NCBI RefSeq assembly: GCF_963855985.1
Contig: NC_087117.1
Span: 1,439,001-1,503,000 of the forward strand
Length of the DNA: 64,000 nt
Origin: Ostrinia nubilalis
Taxonomy: Eukaryota; Arthropoda; Insecta; Lepidoptera; Crambidae
Direction of reading: 5' to 3'
Below, piece by piece: positions 31,165 through 42,529 of this stretch. Each line of letters opens with the position of its first letter. Position 1 is the first letter of the stretch. A program made the translations under genes and the position numbers. The notes below the pieces were generated by a model that was not told where the DNA came from, did no database searches, and was given only the letters and a program-made list of their open reading frames with translations.

Positions 31165-31483
31165 TGTATCATAATCTTTTTACCCTAGCAGCGCTTCGAG
31201 ACAAACATTTGGCAAGTGCTGAGAAAAAGCGCCGCAACAAACTTTGGTTAAAATAAATAGAAATAGCAGTAGTAAGTACATTATTGATTCAAGAGCAGTT
31301 CTCTGAATTTACCACGCATTATTGTATGGTGTATCTTATAAGAATGGGTATACAAAATTGCGTCGTATAATAAACAATGTAATGATGAGCTGATAAATCT
31401 AGACTTAAGCGCGTCACACACGTTATGTTATGTTAAGGCGGATTTATACAATAAAATATAGTAATCAAGTGTAATAACAAATC

Positions 31484-33910
31484 CTATAAATTTGCGACTG
31501 AAAAATATTTGCGCCTCGACTGAGACGTACGAAACGCTTGATTGTTATATTTTAATGTGTAATAAATCCGCATTCGAATAAAAAGCTTTATTAAAAATTG
31601 TTTTTGAAAACATGGACAAGGAGGAGAAAAAGGTATATCTTTTATTTGATTATAAATACCTGCAGCTACTTTACAATTTATATATTTGGTTTTAAATGAA
31701 GTTCGGAATATTTCCTCCATTTTTTCTATATACTCCACGAAATCGTCGCTGGGTACAATTAAAAAAGTTTGCGAATTAACCTTACTGTAGTCCCGGTACC
31801 TCAAATAACGACTGTCTATACTGAAATTTTGGCTTCTTTGATCGGGCTTCACATACGACTTCAAAGCCTGACAATCATTATGTTTTTCCAAACAGCGCTT
31901 CAGAAGATATCCACAAATATAAAAAAGCGCATTTTTTTGTGGCATATCTAACTGGTTATAATCAGAACTAGTAATTTGGACGCTGGAAAATTCTTCATAA
32001 ACTGTATTTGTTGTTTCGTTGGTTGTAACCGGTAATGCACTACTGCTACTGCTAGGAATTTTGTCTGTTGTCGTTTTAACAAGAAGCGATCCGAAACCAT
32101 CTGCACAATTTCCTGCTTTTGGGGGTTTTATTATGTTGCAGAAAAATAAATTTTTGAAGGCCGATGAAAACTGTTTGCAAGTTGGATTTTGAGCCGTGCC
32201 ATTTTTTGTTCTTATTTGTCCAAACAAATTTTCAAGAGCGTCTTGGTTACATTTTCTTGTCATAAGAAAATTATATCCTTCCACCCGCAAGTCATCGAAC
32301 AAGAGCATTATGGATGTAATAGTAATTTGGAAACCATCAATGAATCTAACACTTGATGTGACGTCTTTACCATTCTTTGGGTTTTTTAATTTTAAATCTT
32401 TGAAAAAGCTTAACATCTGTTTGAAAAATGCTTTTTGTGACTCATTGCCTTCATAGGCTCTTTTATATTCATAACTATTTCTCAAATTAGATGTATTCAA
32501 AGAATCGAACAAATTATTCATCATCATTAAAAAGTTAGCCGTTTCTCTGCCGGATTCTTCAATTTCATTGTTATCTACATACGTAAGAATGCCACTTGCA
32601 ACGGATTTGCTAAGAAGTTGTGTTGCATAGCAAACCTTCATTTTTTCGAAGTTTGTTGGTTTGATATGGCTGTTGTTAAGTTTAGGTGCAAGCCTTAAAC
32701 TCTTTTTTATATCCTGATTAAAAAACTGTACAATGTGATCGTATTTTGCTATAGAATTTTCGAAGTGAAAATCATATTGCATCAGGTTATTTCGCACGTT
32801 TTTTATTAGATGCGGTGCATCAAAGATGTAATAAATTTTTCTGTTATTTATAAAAAAATAAGGTTTTTCAATTGAAACAGATCTTTGTTTGGCAGCTTTC
32901 CATAAATCAGACCCTTGATCGGACACAAAAATACGAACGATAAGACCAATCTCGAACAACTTTTGTAGTACTTTATCAACCCATTTATTTATTTCATCAT
33001 AGTTTCGACATTCTGAAATTAATGCGTATGATATAGGCTGTTTCCAGTTCACAAATATACCACGAACCATTATTACTAACGCATTTTTAGCGGGCTCAGG
33101 AGACTGCAATCCTTCAATTTCGTGGAATCCGGTAATTTTGTCTTCTTTAATATTATAGAATAGATTTGCTTTTAATGACATAGCATCAATCATAACTGAA
33201 CAATGTTTTTTTATATCTTTCATTTGTGCAACTTTGAATTTAAGAACAGACATAGCTCTTTCATTAATTTCGGTTGTAATTGGAAAAGAATGATTATACA
33301 ATGTTGAAGGACAGGGAAGACATAACGCACTTTGCAAAAACCGGTATGCTTGTGGGCTGATGTAGTATAAATTTAAGCAGTAAATAATGTAGTCCTTATC
33401 GTATCGATTTCCTTTTCCATGTTGTTTTAGTTTACTTTGTGCTTTTATCAGGAGAGCTAGTTTGTCAGCAAAAATTTATCGCAAAGTCGATGGAAAGTAT
33501 TTTCTTCAGCTTTTTGTGTTTTATTTTCAGTTTCGTGTAATTTTATCTTCTTTCTGCATTGGCGGAGTTCAGCCTTTAATTTTCTTTTCCTTGGACTGTT
33601 GCTAGAGAGACTCGTTGAGGTTTGAGCAACGGCTTCATTCGTTGTATTTTGAGTCTGTGTACAATTTGCATCTCCTACCAACGGAGCAGTTTCAGTTTCT
33701 TTGTCTTTTTTTAGAGAGTCCCCTTGAACGGTAGGACTGACCAAGCTTGGCAGCATCAACAATGGTAGGGCATTCTTTTTTAAAAGTTTTCGGTTTGACG
33801 ATTGCAGTATATCCTCCAGATTAAAATGTTTTTCACAAACACGGTAGGAAGTAAAGTTAGGTTTGTTTTCCAAATCATCTCGACGGATCAGTTGCAGCCA
33901 TTGAAGACGT
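31484..33910 (-). CDS. P-element/THAP9-like transposase, exon 2 (one frameshift)
   Basis: Acceptor TTTTTTTCAG above 33910. It begins in phase 2, matching exon 1. It completes the THAP zinc module (RLQWLQLIRRDD...RVCEKHF), then has a polar linker and a Lys-rich coiled-coil-like stretch (SPRKRKLKAELRQCRKKIKL). A one-base slip in a T run near 33468 moves the frame; after it the reading is open to the stop at 31484. The downstream part has the RNase H-like core: VMIDAMSLK (first Asp), YIFDAPHLIKNVRNNL (second Asp) and NQDALENLFGQIR (Glu). These match the D-D-E residues of P transposase. THAP9/P proteins cut and paste DNA by GTP-dependent catalysis. About 840 codons overall, near family length. 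Only the slip marks it as possibly inactive; a sequencing error there is possible. Confidence 0.9.
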
Positions 33911-34123
33911 CTGAAAAAAAGTCCTTTTATAGGCGAAAATATCTGCTATAGCTGAAGGTTAGTCCAATCCTTACTCAACACCGATTGATAGCCTAGTACA
34001 ATTATCATGTAAAAGGTCCCATATGACAAAACTCCTTGGCCGGTAAAAAACTTCTTTTTAATTTTTTGGCCTTTATGATTGTCTCTTAATTTTCTGCACT
34101 TGACTTTTCATGTCATGTGAATA

Positions 34124-34320
34124 TCATACTAATAATAAAAATGCGAAAGTTTGTAAAGATGTATGTTAATCTTTCACGCAAAAACTAATGAATGTATTTT
34201 GATGAAACTCAAACTTGACAGTATTATTATTTATACTTAAGTACATCAGGCTATCATAATAATTTATAATGATCTGTGCTTATTTAAATTCAGGCGGGCG
34301 AAGCCGTGGGCAAAAGCTAG
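34124..34320 (+). mobile_element. Lep1-type Helitron in the transposase intron
   Basis: TCATACTAATAATAAAAATG start, GGGCGAAGCCGTGGGCAAAAGCTAG end in pieces. A before and T after. It sits between the two transposase exons. Confidence 0.85.
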
Positions 34321-34453
34321 TTTATACAATATAATTTACACTTTACATTAAATTTATTAATTTTATGTAGGATGAATATTAAAATTTCTTATTCTTATTA
34401 CTTTTAAAAGCCTAATATCGTAGTGTCGGTCATTTTATAGTCTTACGTCTTAC

Positions 34454-34551
34454 CTTTCTGAGTTTCCAGGTAATTTAAAAAAAGTTATCTCGGGGTGCGT
34501 TATTGAAGAATTGGTGCAACCAAGCACAGCACAATATATTCTACATGCCAT
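34454..34551 (-). CDS. P-element/THAP9-like transposase, exon 1 (THAP N-terminus)
   Basis: 98-bp first coding exon. It starts at ATG (34551), encodes MACRIYCAVLGCTNSSITHP and EITFFKLPGNSER, and ends at donor GTAAGAC in phase 2. C-x4-C followed by FFKLP is the first half of a THAP zinc finger; the second half (C-x2-H) is in exon 2. The join AG|A gives SERRLQWL, which fits THAP consensus (ER..W). The intron (33911-34453) holds a Lep1 Helitron. The TIRs of the transposon were not found by eye in the flanks. Confidence 0.85.
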
Positions 34552-34559
34552 ATTAGATA

Positions 34560-35300
34560 GGTACTTGTACGTATTTTTATATACTAAAAGAAATCCCGCT
34601 TATTGTTAATAAAACTACGACATCCGCAGGAATGTAAAATTACTGAATCAGTGTCAGACACTATTGTCAAAAACCATAAATGACCGGTCATTTAATGTCA
34701 ATTATTACGTACTCCTACCAAATAATTTATTTATTTAGGAACCTAATTTTTATGCAATTTTAAAAGAAGGAACGTTTTATTTTGTTTGGTTACGAGAGAA
34801 TAAGACGGCAACAAAGTCGACATGTGCGGCCATACAATATTCCCTTTTCGCCTATAATGCACGTGAGGGGGTGCGGGGTTATTGCGAAGGGAAAGAAAGA
34901 GAACAAATAAATAATTACAAACCACTTTTTTGTTTCAATTAAGAAGTTAAGTATAGACTTTTATCTGTGATTGATAATGTAAGAAAAAACTTTAAAAAGT
35001 ACTAAAATATCACTGTAATTAAACTGACTGAAAATGACCATATTTGACTTTAACTGACATTTTTGACTAGTTTTTGACCAACTTGACCGTAAATGACGGT
35101 CAGTCAATTTCAATCACTTTAGTCATTTTCAACTCTAGGCCATCGACATCCGTTCGTTACTGCGGCACATTTGATTCGCGACACCCCCGACTTTTGCATG
35201 TCGAGCGCATACCGAGATTTGAATTTCGAAGGAAAGCTCGCGTTTCGTCTGTATATATGAAGTTACAATACTGTATGATAGTATTACCGTGTCGGTACTA
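34560..35300. other. AT-rich flank, TGAC-rich patch
   Basis: Includes the 5' flank of the transposase. At 35025-35125 the words TGAC, TTTGAC and GTCA are unusually frequent. No gene. Confidence 0.4.
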
Positions 35301-35309
35301 TTGAAAAAA

Positions 35310-35415
35310 TGTTTTTTTTTATGTGACAGGAGGCAAACGAGCAGACGGATCACCTGATAGTAAGTGATTACCGTCGCCCATAGACATCCGTAGTCCCAGG
35401 GGCGTAACAGGTGCG
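35310..35415 (-). repeat. Poly(A)-tailed retroposon fragment
   Basis: Reverse of 12193-12318: T run, GGCAAACGAGCAGACGGATC in reverse sense, then CAGGGGCGTAACAGGTGCG. Confidence 0.6.
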
Positions 35416-35419
35416 GTGT

Positions 35420-35870
35420 GTTTTTGTAAAATTCTTAAAAAGAGAAAAAAAATATTTGACTTAATAAAATACTAAAGACTTTAACTTTGGGTGTCACGAA
35501 CTATTTGACGCTGACTGTACGCTGATTTCCAGCGGATTTCTTCATATAAAACGGAAATTTCCTCAAAATCTATTATTAAGGTCTAAACAAAGAAGTGACC
35601 CTTCTAAAACCATATTTATTATGCGCCTTTTAATAAAAGCTGATCCAACATGGCCGACGCAAAAAATATGCTCATAAAACGTCGTTTGTGATGCCAGTTT
35701 TACGCATTTTATGGGTTTGGAGTACCGGTGTATCGTCAGCATAGCAGAATATAAATATTTTGTTGAAATATGGCAGCTTTTTAACAACAAATGGTGCTAC
35801 CGTTCAGCTAGATTATAGATACGATGTAGCATGTGTAATTAAAACTTCAAAAATTATAGAATGTTTGTCT
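35420..35870. other. Intron, nothing recognised
   Basis: No repeat or coding signal supported. Confidence 0.35.
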
Positions 35871-35876
35871 AAGAGT

Positions 35877-36052
35877 AGGCGCACACCGTTGATTTTTAGT
35901 TGGCCAATAGTTGTGCCCGATTTCAAATTGTATGAAGAATCGGCCAAATCGAATCGGCGTAGTGTGCGCACTCCCATACATGCCCATACTGATCAACTGC
36001 CCGACTAAACTATCGGCCGACGAAAAATCAACGGTGTGCGCCTACTTTTGGA
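35877..36052. mobile_element. About 175-bp MITE
   Basis: Inverted ends AGTAGGCGCACACCGTTGAT / ATCAACGGTGTGCGCCTACT, with GGCCAATAGTT / AACTATCGGCC inside. A single copy is seen. Confidence 0.8.
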
Positions 36053-36091
36053 ATTTACGTGATATTTTTGTATATTGAGCCGTGTGATTCC

Positions 36092-36262
36092 AGCACCAGA
36101 CCTACCCACCGCTGCAACTCCCGTGTATCCAGGATCTACAGCTTGACCGCCAATAACCCAACCAGTGAAGGTCAAGTTTGTCCCGGGGGAAAGTTAAACT
36201 GTCATTGGACCCGCAACGAAATTAATCTGAAGAACATAGGAGTTCGAAGTTAAGGTTCGACT
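36092..36262 (-). repeat. Repeat family A, near full length
   Basis: Minus-strand copy that keeps the 5' part (AACATAGGAGTTCGAAGTTA on plus) but has lost the constant 3' end. Confidence 0.7.
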
Positions 36263-36656
36263 TCCGCGAGTTGCGAACTTGCGGTAGAGTAGAATAGAAC
36301 CACCATATTCTTCCCGAGGATGTCGTATGCGACTAAGGGACAAAATACGCGACCATCAGGCCTCCCCAACCCGTCTGGCCAGCGTGGGGAGTGTAGACCA
36401 AATCCTCCATTTGCCTCTGGTAAATTAAATATGGTCGCTTAGTGCTATGGAAAAGACTATGAACAAGCAATATACTACGACGCATGACGCTTCAGTCTAC
36501 GACACTCACTACGATGCTACGAAAAAGTTTATCTTCTACGAAAATACGTGACGTCATTCGTAGTCGCTACGATGACTGAAGATTTTCTTGCGAGTTTTCT
36601 AAATTGAATTACATTTTGGTAATAATGTTTGAGTGTGTAGTCATTTTAAGATAAGG

Positions 36657-36830
36657 AGCCACGATAACCGAACGGTGAAGGGATCAGACTAGCCGACTCG
36701 TGATGGGTTCAACTCCCGCCGCCACTCGCCTATTGTGGTGAACTCATTCGTAACACAAGCATATTTAGGTAACCACGAGGGTTTAATTAGTATCTACAAA
36801 TTGTTATTATTAAAAAAAAAAGTGATCTGA
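36657..36830 (+). repeat. tRNA-derived SINE family 1
   Basis: GAGCCACGATAACCGAACGG, B box GATGGGTTCAACTCCC, TTATTA and poly(A) tail. Confidence 0.75.
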
Positions 36831-37910
36831 TCTGTGACAGGTCTCCTTTATGTTATAGCTGTGGTAGTTTTTTCAACAAAAACTATCAGTTTTCTATCAT
36901 TTATAGGATAATGATAAGTTAGAAACGTTGTATAGAGGCCTGTGAGACTGCATCTGACACAAGGGACTCCAAAATCGATTATTCTCTTCCTATGGCGACA
37001 GACAGATTAGCTCTTCAAAAAATAAGCCCACACTGACCAAATTCAAATACATATCATCATAATTTCATAAAGCGACGTCGCTACTCGTCCACACGTATGG
37101 TATGAAGCATACATAATATAGGGCAAGGGACTAGATTGTGCCCAAATTATGACATATTGCTTGTAATGGGTACGACGCGACGGCAGGACTGTAGTCTAGG
37201 GGAGATTGTCCCTAACATTCACAGCAAATGCAGCACATTTACAGCGTTAATAAATATGCCTGAAAATTTCGACAGGTTTGCCAGTCTCTATAGTTCAGTT
37301 GGTCAGAGAATTTGGCGAGCGAGAGATTATGGGATCAAATCCTGGAAAGACAATTATTTTAAGCGAAAATTCATTTTCATTTTTTAGCATCTTACATTGT
37401 AGTATATCAATCAATATTATACCTACTTAATTAAAAAGCAGATGTGGAAGAAATCAGCAAAATAATAATCTGTTAAAGTTATCCGAGGAGTAACAAACAT
37501 TTTTGGTATATTTTTCGCGAGTTAGCTAATATCAAAACTTCCGAAGCAACCGCTTAAATGAAAGTACTATTAATATTCGATATTGGACGTCTTTTGGCTG
37601 AAACGAACGAACGAACTATTTATTCATCACTTTAAAGAAAGTACTAAAAATATTTAGAACTGTATGAAAGTAATAATAAAATAACCAAACAATAGATGAC
37701 AAATCGGAAAAAATCAAACTTCCGAAAGTAAGTCACTAAAAATCTTTGAACTATATCCCCTGGCCTACACTAAGATGGTGGTCGGACGACGATATGAGTA
37801 ATTCACGTCAAACGACATCGCCTCGGACTTGTGAGTTCTGACATATCACTTTGGAGATTGAGTTCCCTGGGTACTATGTTCAAGTTCATGTCAATCTTAG
37901 ATCGTATAAA
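36831..37910. other. Sparse intron
   Basis: No gene or repeat boundary supported. ORFs are short and featureless. Confidence 0.4.
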
Positions 37911-37914
37911 AAAA

Positions 37915-38043
37915 ACTCATTTATTTTTGCAAATAGGCTTTTAAAAAGCACTTTTACACGTCCCAGTATTAACCCTACCACTGCTTCGGGACAATAAATG
38001 GGCCAGTGCTGAGAAGAAGCAGCGCAAGAAACTCAGTCACATT
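37915..38043 (+). repeat. Repeat family B, complete copy
   Basis: AAACTCATTTATTTTTGCAA to GCAGCGCAAGAAACTCAGTC. A MITE sits at its right end. Confidence 0.8.
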
Positions 38044-38231
38044 GTTTCATCCACGAAGACGCGCCTTTCCATTCTTCCGCTAATGTTTGAGTGTTATCGG
38101 TACCCGCTAAATCATCCATGAGTGCACACGCACACTACAATAATGACGCTCGGATTGCTCGAATCAAACTCCCCGCACCCCGCGCGACCTCGACCAAAAA
38201 TTGGTGGGGCGCGTCTTCGTGGATGAAACGA
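38044..38231. mobile_element. 188-bp MITE with TCACATT duplication
   Basis: Ends GTTTCATCCACGAAGACGCG / CGCGTCTTCGTGGATGAAAC. TCACATT on both sides (38037-38043, 38232-38238); the base before differs (G/A), so the target was 7-8 bp. Confidence 0.83.
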
Positions 38232-38750
38232 TCACATTACACAGGATAATATCTTTTTCACAATCTTCGTTCCTTACATGACTAACTCTCATATCTCAGT
38301 TTTGCCACTTTCTCAAAATTATTTTTTTTCAAGTTATTTTTAAAAACGTTAGCTACACACGTGTCTATAAGTTGAGAACCAATGTACATACAGATATGTT
38401 AGTTAGAGAAAATCGTAGACAATGGAAGCAGGAAAAAATTTGTAGTCCTAACTCAAATCGCCAAAAGACAGATAGGTTAGTCATGCGAGGGACGTCTTGC
38501 TCGATTTGTAAGTCTCTACAATCTTTTTAGCTAAAAAAGATGATAATGATGATTCTTCCCAGTTCTTCATCTCCACCGTTGCATTAAGTACAGTCAGCAA
38601 GTAGTTTCCGCCGGCCTACAGTCTACACACAGCTGAAGGCCGAAAGAAACCCCTGCCGATTGTACTTCGTCTTCTTTCTTCCAGATCTTCTTGATAGTTC
38701 TTTTCATCTTCTGCTTTGGAGCCCACAGGTAGACACATAAATAAATATTA

Positions 38751-38933
38751 TAGTCTGGTCTGAGAGCACGTAGAATTTTGTCCAATGACCCCAAGCTACC
38801 CATCCTTATCGCTCGCACACTCACTGCGGGCGCTCGTCACACAGTCGCGACAGCAATATTATTACGCCCGAGCGATAAGGATGGGTAGCTTGGGGTCATT
38901 GGACAAAATTCTACGTGCTCATAGACCGGGCTT
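38751..38933. mobile_element. MITE family C, copy 3
   Basis: TA-flanked (38749-38750, 38934-38935). Arms with GTCCAATGACCCCAAGCTAC. Confidence 0.87.
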
Positions 38934-39312
38934 TAGACAACACCAATCTTTAAGATTATACAATGCGTATTTGTTTTATAAAACTATTTGCAAGACAGCA
39001 AAAGTTTATACTTTTGGCATTATGTTCGTAGATTACGTCATACGAGTATCTATTTTTTTTTTAATTTCTTTTACATGTTTACTATATTATGTGTTCTATT
39101 TAGGTACCTTTTACTCTAATTTTCAGCTTGGCTCAAAGGTGGACTGGAAAAGAATGCCACAAGGCATTAAGTTCACCTTTTATACTCTGTTACATTTAAG
39201 TTTTAAATAAATACATACATAATATCAGCGTACTAAAACTTATTTTTACACGTGTTTCACATATTTAGTAAATTGGACCAAGATACCATACTTTCCCCTA
39301 CTAACAGACATT

Positions 39313-39418
39313 AACACACTACATTGACCTCCACTGGTTGGGTTATTGGCGGTCAAGCTGTAGATCCTGGCTACACAGGAGTTGCAGCGGTGGGAACGAG
39401 AGGTGGGAATAGTCCCGT
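39313..39418 (+). repeat. Repeat family A, 5'-truncated, with target duplication
   Basis: Flanked by TACTAACAGACATT (39299-39312) and TACTAACACACATT (39419-39432), 13 of 14 identical. The 3' end is the family-constant AATAGTCCCG. It lies 38 bp from the exon 2 donor. Confidence 0.82.
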
Positions 39419-39456
39419 TACTAACACACATTGAAAACTATGAAAAATCCACTTAC

Positions 39457-39602
39457 TTGAGTCCAGCTACAATTTCCATGGCCCCGTTGAAGTTCCCGAT
39501 ATTCCAACAGGTCAGGGCGACCCTCAGTACGCAGGCGAGGGCTGCCTTCCTCTCCTCAAGGGATCCCTGGTTGAGGACCAGCTCCGTCACCCAGGCTGAC
39601 AC
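39457..39602 (-). CDS. PLC-epsilon-like gene, exon 2: RasGEF catalytic helices
   Basis: 146-bp exon with acceptor TTTGTCTGCAG and donor GTAAGTGG. It enters in phase 0 and leaves in phase 2. It encodes VSAWVTELVLNQGSLEERKA and ALACVLRVALTCWNIGNFNG and then AMEIVAGLK. The pattern FNxVSxWVxxEIL...RxxxLxxFIxVAxxCxxxNNFNxxMxIxxGL is the heart of a Ras guanine-nucleotide exchange domain. It is isolated between introns of 18.3 and 22.3 kb. A family C MITE begins only 28 bases upstream of its acceptor, and a family A repeat lies 38 bases past its donor. Confidence 0.93.
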
Positions 39603-39630
39603 CTGCAGACAAAGAGAAAGACAAGAAATA

Positions 39631-39816
39631 AAGCCCGGTGCTCACAGCACGTAGAATTTTGTCCAATGACCCCAAGCTACCCATCCTTATCGCTCGCGCG
39701 TAATTATGTTGCTGTCGCGTTTGCACACTTACTGCGGGCGCCCGTCGCACAGTCGCGATAAGGATGAGTAGCTTGGGGTCATTGGACAAAATTCTACGTG
39801 CTCGCAGACCAGACTA
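39631..39816. mobile_element. MITE family C, copy 4, next to a splice acceptor
   Basis: TA-flanked. Arms GCACGTAGAATTTTGTCCAA / TTGGACAAAATTCTACGTGC. Its left edge is 28 bases upstream of exon 2. Confidence 0.87.
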
Positions 39817-39934
39817 TAGCTATTTCTAAAACAACCGGGTCCGCGTTCCAAAATCCTCAGTGCCTGGGCGAAAGTTTTACAACCAGTTTCAAATCGAGGG
39901 GGATAGCCCCCTCGATTTAACCCTCGACCCCTCG

Positions 39935-40112
39935 ACAGAACATTGCTGCCCCATCGGCCGTCAGTCATCGGAGGTCACGTACCGGAAAGCACAGCGTGGA
40001 ACGTCCATCCACAAGGTTGACAGTCGATCTTATAAAGATAGCAGGAAGGCGCTGGATGCAAGCCGCTACCAATGGCTCAAGGAAATCATTGGGGGAATCC
40101 TGTGGCTGAAAT
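39935..40112 (+). repeat. RTE-type 3' end fragment
   Basis: ATCGGCCGTCAGTCATCGGAGG, split by drift, and ATCATTGGGGGAATCCTGTGG. Decayed C-terminal block. Confidence 0.6.
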
Positions 40113-40118
40113 GATGAC

Positions 40119-40199
40119 TGTTTAAGGATTCGGCAGACCAAACGCGGGGCAGTAGCAGCGCAGTTTCTGACCCACGTTTGGTCTGTGGCAGCCTTAAAA
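40119..40199. repeat. Small palindromic repeat
   Basis: TTTAAGGATTCGGCAGACCA / TGGTCTGTGGCAGCCTTAAA, about 80 bp. Confidence 0.6.
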
Positions 40200-40489
40200 G
40201 AATGTGCGAAGGAATTTCACAATCTAATTCCACCAGCCCCCTTCCATCACCAGGTTAGTGTACAATGAAGAATGTTCACTAATTTTGTTTTTTAGCTTTC
40301 TGTATTCTCTGTTAAAAATAAAAAATACACGTGAAAGAATTATTTCGATACGTCAATTAGTTTCCAAGATATTGAATTTTAAAAGTGCGGGCGGCGGCCG
40401 GCCCGCCATTTTATGCGCGTGACGTCATATTACAACGACTGGCTCATATTTGTATGGGTGGAATCTTGCAAACTGAATTAAGACCCACT

Positions 40490-40740
40490 TCCAGGCAACC
40501 GATTAAGCTGAAATTTCGCAAACACATGTGATTTGGATGACCATGCAATATTATGATGACATGGAGCTGATCTGATGATGGAGCTGGAAGGTGGCCATAG
40601 GAACTCTATAATAAAACGACTTAAATGCATCGAGTTTGGGCTCGTTCGTTTTGTATTGATGAGTATTTTAATTCTATATAGTAATCGGGGTCTAATGATG
40701 GAGCTGGAAGGTAATTCGCAATAAAACGACACAATCGCAT
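40490..40740. repeat. Dispersed repeat with two related blocks
   Basis: TGATGATGGAGCTGGAAGG appears at 40575 and 40695, each followed by AATAAAACGAC within 45 bp. No gene. Confidence 0.5.
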
Positions 40741-40744
40741 CAAG

Positions 40745-41285
40745 TTTGGATTTGGTTCAATTTTAATTTCTGTGATGGGTCTGGGTGTTAATATGTATAA
40801 TAAGTTTGTATTTACAAAAAAAAATTATTTAAGTATGTTTATATCCGTTTTCTAGTGAGCGGACGCTGTGAATGTACGTCACACGGGGTCACGTGACCGT
40901 CGGCGGGACTCAATATTTAAGCGAACTTTGAATGCCTATAAAATCATAACTACTGGGTATTTTTGAATGAAATAAAAACTAATGTATTTGTAAATGTAAA
41001 AGCTTAACTGTAACATAGGTTTCAAGTGATTTTGCATACCTAGTAACATTCTCAATTTTTGTTTTTACTTCTATAAAAAATGTTTAAATTGAAACAGAAT
41101 CGCGCCGTAAGGCAAAAATACTTTATTTTTCAGAACAAGGCATTATGTTTAGACTGGAATGTACAACAATGCCAGCGTTATAACAAGCACGAGAAGCTTT
41201 GTTTCGTAGTTACCTTCTTTGTTTTGGAAAACACGAGGTAATCTTGTGGGAGGGGTTTTATTCATATTTTTAGGGTATCGTACTT
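40745..41285. other. Intron, nothing recognised
   Basis: AT-rich, with a GC-richer patch near 40890. No gene. Confidence 0.35.
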
Positions 41286-41287
41286 AT

Positions 41288-41865
41288 GGGCTCTTTCCCA
41301 TTAAGACATCCCGTTTTTTGCAGGATCCCGTATACTTAGTATAAACAGTATAATAAACGTGTTTTAATATTTACGTCACATGAACATCCCATTTGCAGTG
41401 TCCCGCAAAAAAAACGATCCGCTCGAATTTCGTATTCGGTTTTATCATTGAACTGGACCAGTACCTAAATAACAGTATCCAGTTTTAATAGTGTTTCCAC
41501 CAGCAGCTTCCTATTTAATTTTGTTACAAAAATATAGTACATTACTGGATGTCTTAAGGTTCGGCCAAACCAACGCGATCACACGCGATCATCCGGCGTG
41601 CAGCGATGGCGATCAGTGCATTTAAGTCTGGTCATAGAAGTGTTTTCCCACCAGCAGCTTCCTATTTAATTTTGTTACAAACATACAGTACATTACTGGA
41701 TGTCTTAAGGTTCGGCCAAACCAACGCGATCACACGCGATCAGCCGGCGACCAGACTTAAATGCATTGATCGCCATCGCTGCACGCCGGCTGATCGCGTG
41801 TGATCGCGTTGGTTTGGCCGAACCTTTATTAAACTGGATTGCCATAGGAAAGGGCCCTAAGGCTT
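41288..41865. mobile_element. Nested MITE block with tandem duplication
   Basis: Outer worn inverted ends GGGCTCTTTCCCATTAAG / ATAGGAAAGGGCCC. Inside, a unit of about 144 bp (CCAGCAGCTTCCTATTTAAT to ACACGCGATCA) is repeated at about 41497 and 41641. A palindrome AAGGTTCGGCCAAACCAACG...CGTTGGTTTGGCCGAACCTT spans 41706-41827. Confidence 0.75.
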
Positions 41866-42078
41866 TTTTGCCACGTTATAAAAAGCCTGTTTATCCGTTA
41901 GAAGTTTATGGACCCATCCAATCAATAAGTAGCTAAGTATGAAATATGGAAGAGTAAATAATATCGGAAACGATCGCTGCTTCCAAAAAGAATAGACAGG
42001 ATATCCAATTTTGGCGCAACTCTCGAGTAATGAGATGTCTAAAAAGGTGGTAAGGTTTGTGCACACAGAGAGCGAAGA

Positions 42079-42180
42079 TAACGGGACTATTCCCACCTCT
42101 CGTTCCCACTGCTGCAACTCCTGTGTAGCCAGGATCTACAGCTTGACCGCCAAACACCCAACCAGTGAAGGTCAAGTTTG
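42079..42180 (-). repeat. Repeat family A, truncated
   Basis: CGGGACTATTCCCACCTCTC to AGTGAAGGTCAAGTTTGTC. Confidence 0.75.
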
Positions 42181-42269
42181 TCACACAAAAAGAAGTTAGA
42201 AGAGAAGCTAGGTAGAAGAGAGCCTAGCTATCTATTTACGTCCACACCACACCACACGTTAATTCAAAC

Positions 42270-42434
42270 TCTTCCTATGTTCTTCTGATTAATTTCGTCG
42301 CGGATCCAATGACAGATAACTTTCTCCCGGAACAAACTTGACCTTCACTGGTTGGGTTATTGGCGGTCAAGCTGTAGATCCTGGCTGCACAGGAGTTGCA
42401 GCGGTGGGAACGGGAGGTGGGAATTGTCCCGTAG
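42270..42434 (+). repeat. Repeat family A, near full length
   Basis: Opposite orientation to the neighbour at 42079. From CCTATGTTCTTCTGATTAAT to GGAATTGTCCCGTA. Confidence 0.78.
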
Positions 42435-42529
42435 ACCGCAGTCACAAAGGTGACTGAGTTTCTTGCGCTGCTTCTTCTCAGCACCTGCCCACATACTCGT
42501 ATTTGTCCCAAAGCAGTGTTATCTTACGC

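Noticed and set aside
42275..42511. Small conserved protein with NSCVARIYSLTANNPTSEGQ
   Set aside because: The peptide recurs at many sites only because repeat family A is dispersed; copies have stops and shifts at random.
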